Assembly: GCF_949628265.1 (NCBI RefSeq)
Contig: NC_088789.1
Span: 32,543,883-32,607,882, forward strand
Direction: 5' to 3'
Source: Cloeon dipterum
Lineage: Eukaryota; Arthropoda; Insecta; Ephemeroptera; Baetidae
DNA: 64,000 nt
Position 1 is the stretch's first letter; every line of letters begins with the position of its first letter. A program made the translations under genes and the position numbers. This document shows positions 12,801 through 20,385 of this stretch, in pieces. A model generated the notes under the pieces. It had not been told where the DNA came from. It did not search any database and saw only the letters and a program-made list of their open reading frames with translations.

Positions 12801-15800
12801 GGCGAGCACCAGTTTCAGGTGTTGGTCACCAACGTCGAGTGCGTCGACGAGCCCGGCACCACGTGCACCGAAGGCGTCACCATCCTCTACCAGGGACACG
12901 TCGTCAGCGTTCGACGCTTGGAAGGACACAAAAAGGTTTCTTATTTTAATAAATTTAAATTTAATCATTATTTTTATTTAATTCGTTAGATTTTGACGAC
13001 GTTGGACGGTGAGCCGGTGGTAAAGTTCCCGCTGCTCGCGAGTTGGGTGACCATCGAAGCCATTCCTAAGAAGCAGGTGACGGTGCATTTGACCAATCTC
13101 GAGGTCGAGGTCATTTACCTGTACTTCAACCACGCGTACGTCATCCGCCTGCCCTCCCACACCTTCGGCAACAAGACCGAAGGCCTCTGTGGTACCAAAT
13201 TTTAAAATTTAATTTTAAAAAATGTTGCAACTCAACCTTTGTGCATAGGAAATTGCAACAAGGACCCTGCGGACGACCTGAAACGCAGGGACGGCGTCAT
13301 TTCTGGAGACACGGATGAATTCGGGTTTAGTTGGCTGGTGAAGGACTTGCCTAAAGGTGAGTTTTCTGCTCTAATAGGAATTTATTAATTAAATTCTGCA
13401 TTTACAGGAATTTTGTTTGAAGACAACTGCGAGGTAAAGAAGGTGCCGGAGTGCAAGCCCTTGCCACCTGACGAGGACCCTTGCCTTGCGATCATGGACG
13501 AGGAGAAGTTCGGAAAGGTGTTTTTAATTTTTTTATATTTAATTTCTTCAATTTACAAATTATTTGTTAATTAGTGTCACCAATTGGTGGACCCGCGGTC
13601 GTACGTGCAGGCGTGCCAGTACGACGTGTGTCACAGCAAGCAGAGGCAGCGGTCGGCGTGTCGCGACGTGGAGGCGTACGCGCGCGAGTGCCAGCAGCAA
13701 GGCGTTTGTCTCGACTGGCGCTCGCAGACGCTCTGCCCCTACGGCTGCACCGAGACCTTCGAGTACCGGCCGTGCGGCCCCGGCTGCCAGCCCACGTGCG
13801 ACACGATCAACAACAATAACAGCCGCGTCTGCCCCGTCGAGCCCACCGAGGGCTGCTTCTGCCCCAAGGGACAGGTAGGATTTGGAATTTTAGCTGAAAG
13901 ACTGTCTTTGACGAAGATTCTGAGCTCACCAATCGATTCCTGAGGGTCGAATTAGGTAAAATGGATATTTTTCCCGATGAAAAAGTGCAGCGCAACGTGC
14001 GAACCATTTTTCCCGCCAAAACGATATGAAAGGTAATTGCGAGAAGTGCGCATGCGTGAGAGCTGTTTTGAGCACTTGCAGAGAGACCGCCTGGACGAAT
14101 GACTTCTTTGTCACATCCAGCCAGCTCTCACGCATGCGCAGTCCTCACAAATACGTTTAAAATGTTTTGGCGGGAAAAACGTTCTTACGTCGCGCTGCAC
14201 TGTTTTAACGGAAAAAACATCATTTTTAACTAATTCGACCCTCAGGAATCGATTGGTGAACTCAGAATCTTCGTCAAATACGGTCTTTTAAAGGCACAAA
14301 CGAATTTATTCTCACTCTTCATTTTTGGTCAGGTTTTGCAAGGTGGAAGGTGCGTCCCTGAGGCTCACTGCCGCACGTGCGACTCTGAAGGCCACTACGT
14401 CGGGCAGACCTGGCACCAGGACAACTGCACCGTTTGCACCTGCGATGGTTTGCATTCATATCATGTCTCGCAATCATATTAAAATTTTAATTCCGTAATT
14501 TTCAGCGCCGGAAAATTCAGCTCCGAAGGTGAAGTGCGTGGAGAAGACGTGCGCCGCGCCCACCGTCTGCAGCGTGGGCCACAACCTGGAGATCGTGGCA
14601 GGCACGGAGAACGACTGCTGCCCCCAACAACGCTGCGTCAAAGTCGCGTGTCCCAATCAGACAGAGCCGATCTGCGGGCTCAACCAAGTGCTGAAGACCC
14701 TGCTCCAAGAGACAAACTGTCCCATCTACGTTTGCGGTCAGTATTTCCTCTCAAAATATACCAAATAAATTAATTAAAATATTATTCCAGAGTGCATTCC
14801 GAGAGAAGAGTGTCCGCCACTGGACGACAACAGCCAGCAGTTCATGTTTGTGGAAGAGCCTGTAGCACAGGTGATTCCGATCGGCATGGTGCGCCGGGTG
14901 AACGAGTCCGGCTGCTGTCCACACTACGACTACGTCTGCCAGCAGGAATCGTGTCCGCGCCAAACTTGCCCGGAATACTACAAAACCCAGGTGCAAGCCG
15001 CGCCGGAGGGAACGTGCTGTCCAGCGCACACTTGCGGTAAATATATACATATTAATGATATTAATTTATTTATTTTGTCGTTAATTGATGCATGAATTGC
15101 AGTTCCACCAAAGGACGCCTGCATCTTTGAACCGAACTTCATCGCCGCTGATCAAGGAGGCGAACGGAATAGGACGGTCGACGAAAGGACTAAGGAGCTA
15201 CACGCGGTAATAAAAACCTTCTTTGGTTGACGGTTAATCACAATAACGCTCAAAAAACATTTTTTCAACCTCAAATATTAAAAATAACTTTATCCAGGTG
15301 AGCACGACCTGGCAAGAGTCACCTTGCCGACGCTGCTCCTGCGTTGCTGTGAGCGGAGGCGGCGTTCCGATCGTCGAGTGCCACTTGGCCACGTGTCCGT
15401 CCATCAACCGCAATTCGATTTACGAGGAGGCGCTGGTGCTGATTCGCGGACAATGCTGCCCTGAGATCAAGAGAACCGCTTGCAAGGCCGCGGGAAATAT
15501 TTACAAGGTTCATTTTCTAGATGGTTTTTAATGAAAATATTTTATTCGTCTTACTTAGGAGGGTGAAAAGTGGAATATTCCTGGCGAGCCCTGCAAAGTA
15601 CACGAGTGCAGAGCAGAAAATGGCGTTCTGCTACACTCTACGACGACCCTGGCTTGCAACAGGACCTGCGATTTCGTGAGTCTCAATGGAAACGAAAATT
15701 TTTTACCCTAATTTACGAAAAACTTAGGGTTACGAGTATCTGGCACCTGGGGACGACGTATGTTGCGGAAAATGCGTGCAGGTGGCGTGCGTAGTGGACG

Positions 15801-16616
15801 GCACCGCCTACGAAAGCGGAGACACGTGGAAATCGGCAGACAAATGCACCACCTTCGAATGCCAGCGCTCAGGAGACTCGGTGAGCCATTCACCCTTCGC
15901 CAATTAGGGTTCTATATTACCTTCAATTTCGTGTTTAGTTGCAAGTTGCGGCGTCCAGCGTCACGTGTCAGTCCATCGAAGGCTGTCCGAGTGAGCAGGT
16001 GAAGACCAGTGCCGACGGCTGCTGCCAATTTTGCCAAGTGCCACCCCAAAACCAAACCCTTGTCAATAATGGTAAAAGTGTACTTTTTATATTTGCTATT
16101 AATTAAAATTCAATTTCGATTCCTTTTAGCTTGCGCGTCGGAGGAACTGACTGAAGAAGAGACCATCGCGTTGGTCACCGAGTTCAACGGCTCGCACGGA
16201 AAGTGCCTCAACACCGAGCCGATCAGGGGATTCAAGGTTTGCGCCGGATCGTGCCCCTCCAGGACGAGATACAATGCATGTGAGTATTATTTTAAGGTCA
16301 CTCTGAGCTTGTGCAATTTATTAAAGAAACTGCCCTCAATTTTCAATGAAAATGTGATGTCTAAAATTTTTATTTCTCGACAGACGACGCGCTGACGCAG
16401 GTGTCAGAGTGCAAGTGTTGCCAGGGGCTGGAGTACGAAGTGGTGGAGGTGGGCCTCACGTGCGAGGACGACCACAAGTACAAGAAGAGCGTCCGCTTCC
16501 CGTCCGAGTGCGAGTGCAGCGCGTGCTCCGCCGGCGGCGGCGGCGGCGGCGGCGACGGCCACCAGACAAAGAAGACCAACCCCAACTTCTGGCCTCCGAA
16601 GCTTACAGCACAGTAA
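487..16616 (+). CDS. Hml: Hemocytin/hemolectin-like secreted multidomain protein, 3' portion (29 exons)
   Basis: Coding exons: 487-658, 713-821, 874-1180, 1233-1407, 1872-2041, 2092-2238, 2288-2435, 3519-4001, 5160-5402, 5458-5585, 5634-5759, 5817-6031, 6495-6709, 7107-7292, 12694-12935, 12990-13191, 13249-13356, 13408-13517, 13575-13874, 14333-14447, 14506-14736, 14791-15036, 15103-15206, 15298-15507, 15559-15675, 15728-15880, 15939-16071, 16130-16279, 16384-16616 (TAA). All borders are GT-AG and every phase joins without a stop, giving 1,825 codons. The 5' end lies before the window. Domain order: second half of a WxxW (mucin-2 type) domain, Thr-rich linker, two discoidin (F5/8C) domains, TIL/VWC-like Cys-rich region, LDLa, VWD-C8-TIL, VWD-C8-TIL-VWC, further VWC-like modules, C-terminal cystine knot. 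This is the hemocytin/hemolectin layout. Insect members are hemocyte-secreted clotting and aggregation proteins. Function here is inferred from family. Confidence 0.93.
874..2435 (+). other. Hemocytin exons: two tandem discoidin (F5/8 type C) domains
   Basis: Exons 874-1180 and 1233-1407 encode the first domain: LKDSAFSASS at the start, AWIADEDNSEQYLQVDLG and YGVILQG in the middle, and ARYVRINPVTWQNG...LELIGC at the end. Exons 1872-2041, 2092-2238 and 2288-2435 encode the second: ECDEPMGVADGRLSNG, AWRA...WIIFDLGEP, FVVQYSQNSHNW, ARFVKVIPIKWNGGISMR and IELFGC. The first and last Cys of each domain are in the usual places. Known F5/8C domains bind carbohydrate or lipid surfaces; binding here is inferred. 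A 0.46 kb intron between the two domains holds a MITE. Confidence 0.92.
1496..1757. repeat. MITE-like element D, copy 1 (intronic)
   Basis: The terminal inverted repeat is roughly CAGCGGGGGCCAGA...TCTGGCCC. The element contains GCGATAAAATTGG near the left end, CAAGATGGCG, TCACGTGACCG and TCGCACGAATCTGGCCC at the right. A second copy sits at 33983-34256 in opposite orientation, with the same internal order. It is about 260 bp and non-coding, so probably a non-autonomous DNA element. It fills most of the hemocytin intron between the two discoidin domains. Confidence 0.8.
2620..3200. repeat. Interspersed repeat C, copy 1 (hemocytin intron 2436-3518)
   Basis: It shares GTTTTCGGGGCC, CCCTATGGGCCGGACGG, CACCAATCGAT, CATTTTTCGAATTT, ACCATGACCCCTCATC, GACAGGT and CGACCTTTTTCAGGGTA with the next intron (copy 2). 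The order of the blocks is the same in both introns. No long ORF or reverse transcriptase motif is present. It could be the remains of a non-autonomous element or a local intron-to-intron duplication. Confidence 0.7.
3519..4001 (+). other. Hemocytin exon: Cys-rich TIL/VWC-like region and LDL-receptor class A module
   Basis: A single 483-bp exon, with acceptor TAG at 3517-3518 and donor gtgagt at 4002. The first part has the TIL/VWC cysteine rhythm: NPCPNLPQERLSGCSACEGG, CSCFVGHIEYPVG, GCLECRCALGG. The second part, CPQGELLC...ACVPREQWCDGVDHC and DDEKNC, is a canonical LDLa module with the acidic calcium ligands (D-G-V-D...D-D-E). The exon is strikingly GC-rich against introns that are mostly A and T. 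It ends in a Thr-rich linker. Confidence 0.88.
4108..5060. repeat. Interspersed repeat C, copy 2 (hemocytin intron 4002-5159)
   Basis: The left block (4108-4290) has GTTTTCGGGGCCCAGG, CCCTATGGGCCGGACGG and ACCAATCGATGCCCC. The right block (about 4840-4990) has CGACCACGACCCCTCATC, GACAGGT, CGACCTTTTTCAGGGTA and CTGAGATCCGCT. Both blocks match copy 1 in order. Between them (about 4310-4830) is extra DNA absent from copy 1, so one copy has an insertion or the other a deletion. No coding potential was seen. Confidence 0.7.
5160..7292 (+). other. Hemocytin exons: VWD - C8 - TIL set
   Basis: Exons 5160-5402, 5458-5585, 5634-5759 and 5817-6031 encode a von Willebrand type D domain: YACSLEGKIIVTFDNSTLQ at its start, CDHILA, VEFNGHKFNI, GDKLYFESNHFGFLVVMDD, then VDGLCGHLSGNAFDD. 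Exon 6495-6709 encodes a C8 domain (SLADCGAVVDWSRFLTVC, CECLEDGQ, CLCKAAEHYVGQC). Exon 7107-7292 encodes a TIL domain (ECPPGLIYHECYERRCEPSC...GCFCPDGLVRKADACVKPSQC). This is the repeating unit of VWF-type proteins, which drives disulphide multimerisation in known members. Confidence 0.92.
6085..6385. repeat. MITE-like element B, divergent copy in hemocytin intron 6032-6494
   Basis: It starts TCCAATCGATTCCTGAGGGT and ends GGAATCGATTG, an inverted pair. The middle is palindromic: GCGCAAGCGTCGCCCC and AGCTGTGACGTCAGAGG around ACGCATGCGCAG. The same end sequence (CACCAATCGATTCCTGAGGG) marks the better preserved copy at 13897-14291. It is non-coding. It contains CRE-like (TGACGTCA) and GCATGCGC motifs, which may be incidental. 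Confidence 0.7.
7670..8097. repeat. Foldback MITE-like element A, copy 2
   Basis: Starts CCAGTTGCATAAACCCTTAG and ends TTAAGGGTTTATGAAACTGG. The internal arms match copy 1 (24-447) nearly base for base, including GGTTTTAAGGCATTTCCGC and AGAATGCACAGTAGCTAGAT. It inserted in a different intron of the same gene. The high identity of the two copies suggests recent activity or gene conversion. Confidence 0.85.
8949..9902 (-). CDS. C2H2 zinc-finger protein, ZAD-less family member 1 (nested in hemocytin intron)
   Basis: A single coding exon of 317 aa. The ATG at 9902 was chosen because it lines up with the start in the paralogues (gaagATG context). An N-terminal basic tract precedes CSVCKAEISNDNFLWHMRTMH, CTMKFYGSDREEK...HMKEVH, C..TYFISQAALKRHLAFQH and CPCCGKRINRNRMKKHE. 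These are followed by the family's irregular C2-type segments (CRRCPLDVYSGEMLAH, CKRCHDSFPCYGFYKLHL, CLQCNHMDPFKNVDDFEKH) and the signature IQFSGIEFKNK before the last C..C...H. An acidic tail follows (LDDDDE). Probably a nuclear DNA- or RNA-binding protein; target unknown. It is the most divergent full-length copy and the only one inside another gene. Confidence 0.8.
   Translation of the reverse strand: MSSKKWTRLIRLRWSRCGKMTRSCSVCKAEISNDNFLWHMRTMHKGCIKCLRCTMKFYGSDREEKIERHMKEVHETPDDYRPDPDFVSFCKYKECHTYFISQAALKRHLAFQHDKYECPCCGKRINRNRMKKHEFDRIFGWNNSECDACWKKYRNGPHHTIKRCRRCPLDVYSGEMLAHRTRKYCKRCHDSFPCYGFYKLHLNDVCDPVRCLQCNHMDPFKNVDDFEKHMDEEHDIQFSGIEFKNKYWYCIPCCEYFPSEESVSDHLLEEPHGRITSSDTSPARVESYSGTWAIYSHVTSFDRPGINVNICLDDDDE
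10090..10345 (-). promoter_or_regulatory. Conserved 5' flank/leader of ZAD-less C2H2 genes (copy 1)
   Basis: The block contains GACAATCGCCAAGGCAGCAG, CGCGACTCTTCCAA, AACGCTGCGAAGAATGACGA and a GGACCAGTT stretch. It recurs at the same distance upstream of all seven ZAD-less C2H2 copies in the window. On the - strand it is followed by donor-like aattaagGTAAGC, so it is likely the promoter and non-coding first exon. It is not coding: in-frame stops differ between copies. No TATA box was seen. Confidence 0.55.
10346..12660. other. AT-rich intron sequence with no gene seen
   Basis: Read on both strands. It contains long A/T runs. A 117-codon open frame (11470-11823, - strand) is rich in Arg, Lys and Cys but has no regular C2H2 spacing and no paralogue here, so I do not call it a gene. 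Nothing else was recognised. Confidence 0.6.
12694..14447 (+). other. Hemocytin exons: VWD - C8 - TIL - VWC set
   Basis: Exons 12694-12935, 12990-13191 and 13249-13356 encode a VWD domain: CNGFGDPQYLTFDRVNYTF, NCSYVASRDVS, VYL-type core VIYLYFNHAYVIRLPS, and TEGLCGNCNKDPADDL, the conserved GLCGxCN motif. Exons 13408-13517 and 13575-13874 encode C8 (CLAIMDEEKFGKCHQLVDP, CHSKQRQRSACRDVEAYA) and TIL (CPYGCTETFEYRPCGPGCQ...GCFCPKGQ). Exon 14333-14447 adds CVPEAHCRTC and a VWC start (YVGQTWHQDNCTVCTC). Confidence 0.92.
13897..14291. repeat. MITE-like element B, best preserved copy (hemocytin intron 13875-14332)
   Basis: About 395 bp with long terminal inverted repeats. The left end is TTTGACGAAGATTCTGAG then CACCAATCGATTCCTGAGGG TCGAATTAGG, and the right end is the complement. 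Inner inverted motifs are GTGCGCATGCGTGAGAGCTG and CAGCTCTCACGCATGCGCAG around TTGAGCACTTGCAGAGAGAC. It is non-coding. Partial or diverged relatives lie at 6085, 41366, 42517, 56031 and 57165. Confidence 0.85.
14506..16616 (+). other. Hemocytin exons: VWC-like modules, C-terminal cystine knot and poly-Gly tail
   Basis: Exons 14506 to 16071 hold repeated CC..C and C.C VWC-type patterns: ENDCCPQQRC, ESGCCPHYDYVC, GTCCPAHTC, TWQESPCRRCSC, GQCCPEIKRTAC, DDVCCGKCVQVAC, DGCCQFCQV. Exons 16130-16279 and 16384-16616 encode the CTCK domain: SHGKCLNTEPIRGFKVCAGS CPSR, then SECKCCQGLEY and CEDD...PSECECSAC, ending in seven Gly (GGC repeat, 16529-16550), a short basic-polar tail and TAA at 16614. CTCK domains mediate C-terminal dimerisation in VWF and mucins. 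Confidence 0.92.
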
Positions 16617-16750
16617 ACCGCTTTCGCTTTACTAACTTCCAGCTGGTGCGTGGAAGCGGCAATAATTTTGTTTGTTTCGATAGTCGCTTCCACCGCCGTA
16701 TCACCGCTTTTTAACTTATTGGATTACGAGTTGGAGAATTAAATAATGAT

Positions 16751-16756
16751 AATAAA
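16751..16756 (+). promoter_or_regulatory. Poly(A) signal of the hemocytin gene
   Basis: AATAAA about 135 bp after the TAA stop at 16614-16616, inside a run of A. It is the first perfect hexamer downstream, so it is the likely 3' end of the transcript. Confidence 0.6.
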
Positions 16757-17609
16757 AAAATTGGAGCTTTCAAACCTCAGGAGTTTTATTCTTCCTACTC
16801 AGAAGCAGGTCTCTCTATAAACCTCTTAAATTTAGCTTTTTTTATCTAGTGCCTGCATTTTGATTGGGACTGTTAGTTGGTTTTCAGAGCTGTCAACAGG
16901 TGCAATTATATAATGACAATTTCACCTACAATTTTCGACTCCTTGCAATGATATTTATTCAGATTAAATCTTAATTTTTGCTAAATAAATGGAATTATTT
17001 TTTGTCACCGCCCTAATTTTTATAGTTAAAATTGTGGATTTTGAAGAATGTTATAACAAAGCATTTGTGATTAACGAGAAGAAAAGTGCTGGCATAATGA
17101 AATGAAATAAATATTTTATCTATCGTTGAGTTTATTGCTAAAATTATAGAAGTCAAATTGATTTTCGCTTTTTACAAGAAATGTTCGGTCATTTAATTCC
17201 TATTTGATTCAAGAACTTCTAAAACTATTCCTATACACTAAGATTATGTCCTCTAAGCTGTTAAAACTATTTTTTGCACTCGTAAAACACTGGAAATGTA
17301 CACTTCGTAAGGAATATAAAATGGATTTTTTCCATTTGCATCAAGCAACCTTAAATCTAATAATTCTAACTTAACAAAAATACGTGTATTCCCACGTTAG
17401 TGTTCATGGTTTCTACATAGAGCCAAAAATTTCCATCATCAATCAGGCAACAACGGAAATTCTTCGGAAATAATTCAAACTTCACAAATTTCACAAAAAA
17501 GACGTGTTTTCCCACGTCAGAGTGTTCAAAGGATTCTAGAGCAAAAATTTAAATCATCATTCAGGCAGCAACGGAAATTCTCAGCGCGATCAAGTTGTGT
17601 GTAACGTTG

Positions 17610-18401
17610 CTATTCGGCGGTCCAATTTCCCGCGTTCGATGTTGTTGCAGTTCTTTGAGAACGGTCAGAAATCTTTCTTTTGTGAATTTTGTACATGTGG
17701 CCATTTAATTCTTCCAAACTAGGAAGATACATGTAGCAAGAGACGCAAAAGTAATGTTTGTTTTTGAATTCAATTCCACTGAATTGAATTTTGTGCTTTC
17801 CTTGCATGTGCATTTGCAACAAGTATACATTTGGGAAAGGATGGATGTTTTTACATGTGAGACAACTGACTGGTTTACCGTAACAATCGAGGTGCTGCTG
17901 ATACAAACCCAAGCAATCAAAATAGTCCTTGCACCCACTGCATTCTTTTTGCTGATCATGATTATGCCAATCTCCATATTTGACTTTTTTGTTGCATTTA
18001 GAGCAATGTTTTGTTGTGTGGCGTTTTTGTGTATGATTCTTCAACTTGGGCTCTGTATCGAATTCCTTCTCACAAAAATCACATTGCAAGTTCTTCTTCT
18101 CTTTCAAATGCTGGTACACAAAGTGTTGTTTTATTGTTTTCTTTCGCGTGAATATCTTACCACAAAAGTGGCATTTAAACTCATGGACCTGCTTCACGTG
18201 TTGATCTCTCTTTTCTTCTTTGTTTTCTCCAACAAAATACATGGTACACCTTTTGGGGCATTTTATGGCTTCTTTGTGCATCGTGCGCATATGCCAATAG
18301 ATACTGTCTCTCTGCATCTCTTTTTTGCAGAATAAGCATTTCCACTTCTTTTTTCCCCATTTACCGCTTCTGGGCTTATCCTTTTTCTTGTTGTCGGCCA
18401 T
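17610..18401 (-). CDS. C2H2 zinc-finger protein, ZAD-less family member 2 (full length)
   Basis: 263 aa from the ATG at 18401 (family context gaagATGGCCGAC). Lys-rich N-terminus (KKKDKPRSGKWGKKKWK). Segments in order: CLFCKKEMQRDSIYWHMRTM H; CPKRCTMYFVGENKEEKRDQ H; FKCHFCGKIFTRKKTIKQH; LQCDFCEKEFDTEPKLKNH; then the paired irregular segments CSKCNKKVKYGDWHNH and CSGCKDYFDCLGLYQQHLDC; CLTCKNIHPFPNVYLLQMHM; IQFSGIEFKNKHYFCVSCYM YLPSLEELNGHM. Two or three segments fit the classical C-x2-C-x12-H-x3-5-H form; the others are variants. A 5'-UTR intron is likely (donor GTAAGC near 18468, - strand). Likely nuclear; target unknown. Confidence 0.85.
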   Translation of the reverse strand: MADNKKKDKPRSGKWGKKKWKCLFCKKEMQRDSIYWHMRTMHKEAIKCPKRCTMYFVGENKEEKRDQHVKQVHEFKCHFCGKIFTRKKTIKQHFVYQHLKEKKNLQCDFCEKEFDTEPKLKNHTQKRHTTKHCSKCNKKVKYGDWHNHDQQKECSGCKDYFDCLGLYQQHLDCYGKPVSCLTCKNIHPFPNVYLLQMHMQGKHKIQFSGIEFKNKHYFCVSCYMYLPSLEELNGHMYKIHKRKISDRSQRTATTSNAGNWTAE

Positions 18402-18559
18402 CTTCACCCCAGCCTGGGAAATTTCTTTAAAATCAAACCTTCATTTATAATATCTAATAATTCGCTTACCTAATTAAACTAATCAAAATCCTAGCATAGC
18501 ATTCTAATCGCTGAAAATTCCTTCACGCTGCTTGCTGATCGTTTAAAGATATTTTGATT

Positions 18560-19115
18560 ACATTTGAAATTTAGAGATTAATCACCTGCTTACATAATTA
18601 CATTACTTCTTGGACGTTCAGCGCTTTTCAATCGATCTTTCTCTCCTGATTAGGACGATTCTTTTGGCTCTCAATATAGACAATCGCCAAGGCAGCAGCG
18701 CGACTCTTCCAACTCTCCGTCTTATCTCGTGATAAACGCTGCGAAGAATGACGAGCGAAAGGAGGGACCAGTTGGAAACTCAATACTTTTCTCCACGCTA
18801 TTTGGAATACTCTGAATTTTTAGGCACGAAGACAAAAAAAAATTCTAGGAATTAGAAATATTCGGGGTAAAAATATTCAAGTAATTTTCTTGATTTCTCT
18901 TGTGGGTCGTTATCCTGCTCTTCAATTTTTTCCTGAATATTTAGAAGCATTCTCAAGGCTAACGCTAAATTAATTCGTGGAAGGCGTTACTTGAAAGGGA
19001 GTGGTGAGCGCGTTTTGTTTAATAATTAGGTAAAAGGCACTATGTAACGCGCTCCACTCTCAATGCAAGGCAAAATGCATATTTTAAAGTTCTGCGGGCG
19101 TTTTTAGGCGCCGCT
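18560..19115 (-). promoter_or_regulatory. Conserved 5' flank/leader of ZAD-less C2H2 genes (copy 2)
   Basis: Contains GACAATCGCCAAGGCAGCAG, CGCTGCGAAGAATGACGAGC and GGACCAGTTGGAAACTC, then further upstream GAGTGGTGAGCGCGTTTTGT, GCGCTCCACTCTC and AGTTCTGCGGGCGTTTTTAG. The same series occurs upstream of the paralogues at 26861, 32748, 51595 and 59842. GAGCGCGTTTTGTTT...AACGCGCTCC forms an imperfect hairpin. A core promoter is inferred from position only. Confidence 0.5.
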
Positions 19116-19389
19116 GTTGGACTACTGTTTTCTGACGTTTTTATTTGCATTGTCGCAGCGCTCTGACATATTTTAGATTAATAGAAAGTTCCTGAAATAT
19201 ATTTGCTTAATATAACGGAATTTCCCATCAAGAGGTTAAAACATTAACCAGCTCTCCCTTTCAATAAATGCAACTTGATTGAGATGAGAAATGTCGGCGC
19301 GGCTAATAGAGCGAGAGCTGGAGATTAAAAACTTTGCTTTCTCTTCTTTTATCCCGCGCGCGCGAGTTTCGAACCAAACGAAACTATTT

Positions 19390-19735
19390 CGACTGGCTTG
19401 TTTTCCGTTTCAGGGGTTGAAAGGGAGGAAAAGGCAGTGCCTCTGGCTGCCGCTTTGATGCACGAGCCGTTGGGGCCGGTATATCGCTTGCGCGGCATCT
19501 CCTCTCGCACTAATAGTGCAAATTTCCTGGAAAGCCAAGATTAGGATTGCACCGCGCGTGTCCCCCTGTAGCACCATCCGATTTCCAGCTAAACAGCGTC
19601 GCGGCGGCGAGATTTCCCATGCCGTTGCTCTCGGACCAGTAAATGCATAATGGCTGCGCTGTGTGTATAAAAAGAAGCAGAGCAACTCTCGATGCTGAAA
19701 AGACCGGATCTCTAAAGATAGGGTTGCCAACTGAT
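19390..19735 (+). promoter_or_regulatory. GC-rich conserved intergenic block with TATA-like core, copy 1
   Basis: A GC-rich island in AT-rich DNA. It holds GGAGGAAAAGGCAGTGCCTC, CCTGGAAAGCCAAGATTAGG, GCGGCGGCGAGATTTCCCAT and TGCTCTCGGACCAGTAAAT, then TGTGTATAAAAAGAAGCAGA, a good TATA box about 30 bp before CTCGATGCTGAAAAG. The second copy is at 28650-28990, where the TATA box reads tgtttaaaaagaag. The open frames in this block are not conserved in frame between copies, so it is more likely a promoter or element remnant than coding. Confidence 0.4.
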
Positions 19736-20385
19736 CGAATTAGAAAATTGTTGATAAATTCAATTTTGAGAGAGCAATTCTCAACTCGTTGTAGTCCAAT
19801 TTAATAAAATTAATTTATGATTTGATTCTTCTCCTCAAGTCCTGTTGAATAACCATAAATTTAAGGTCAAATGTAATCACCGGTCATTTTAAAGTATTTT
19901 GGATGTATTTCGAAATTCTTTTAATGAATAAAAGTCTGGAAATTCCTTGAAAAGTAATCCAAAGGCACGTGTAAACTTTTGAGACATTCAAAAGTGCGTA
20001 AATTGAATCATATACGTTAAATATTGATAAAATTGTCCCTGCCTTATATGAAAACTAAGAATGCGTACCTAATATTTTTAATTGTTTTTTTTGCCCTTCT
20101 GTATTTTTGTCGAAATTTGCGCTTTTTGTGAATTGTTTTTAATAAGTAAAAAAGGTGAAATAAAAAGGTCAACTAGATCACCATTTGTTTATCTTTATAA
20201 AGTTTAAATTAACAGAGTTTTATTGTTAAAAATAACCACACATATAATGGAAACTCGTGAAGCATTTTTTTCGCAAACTTTATATATTAAAGGATGAGAA
20301 TAAAATGGAAAAATCATACTTTTAAATTCTAATATGAATGAGATTATTGTTTATTGTTGAAAGCGGGACAAATGAAAGAAATATT

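Noticed and set aside
19410-19730. 106-codon - strand frame in the GC-rich block
   Set aside because: The duplicate block at 28650-28990 shifts frame repeatedly; conservation is at DNA level only.
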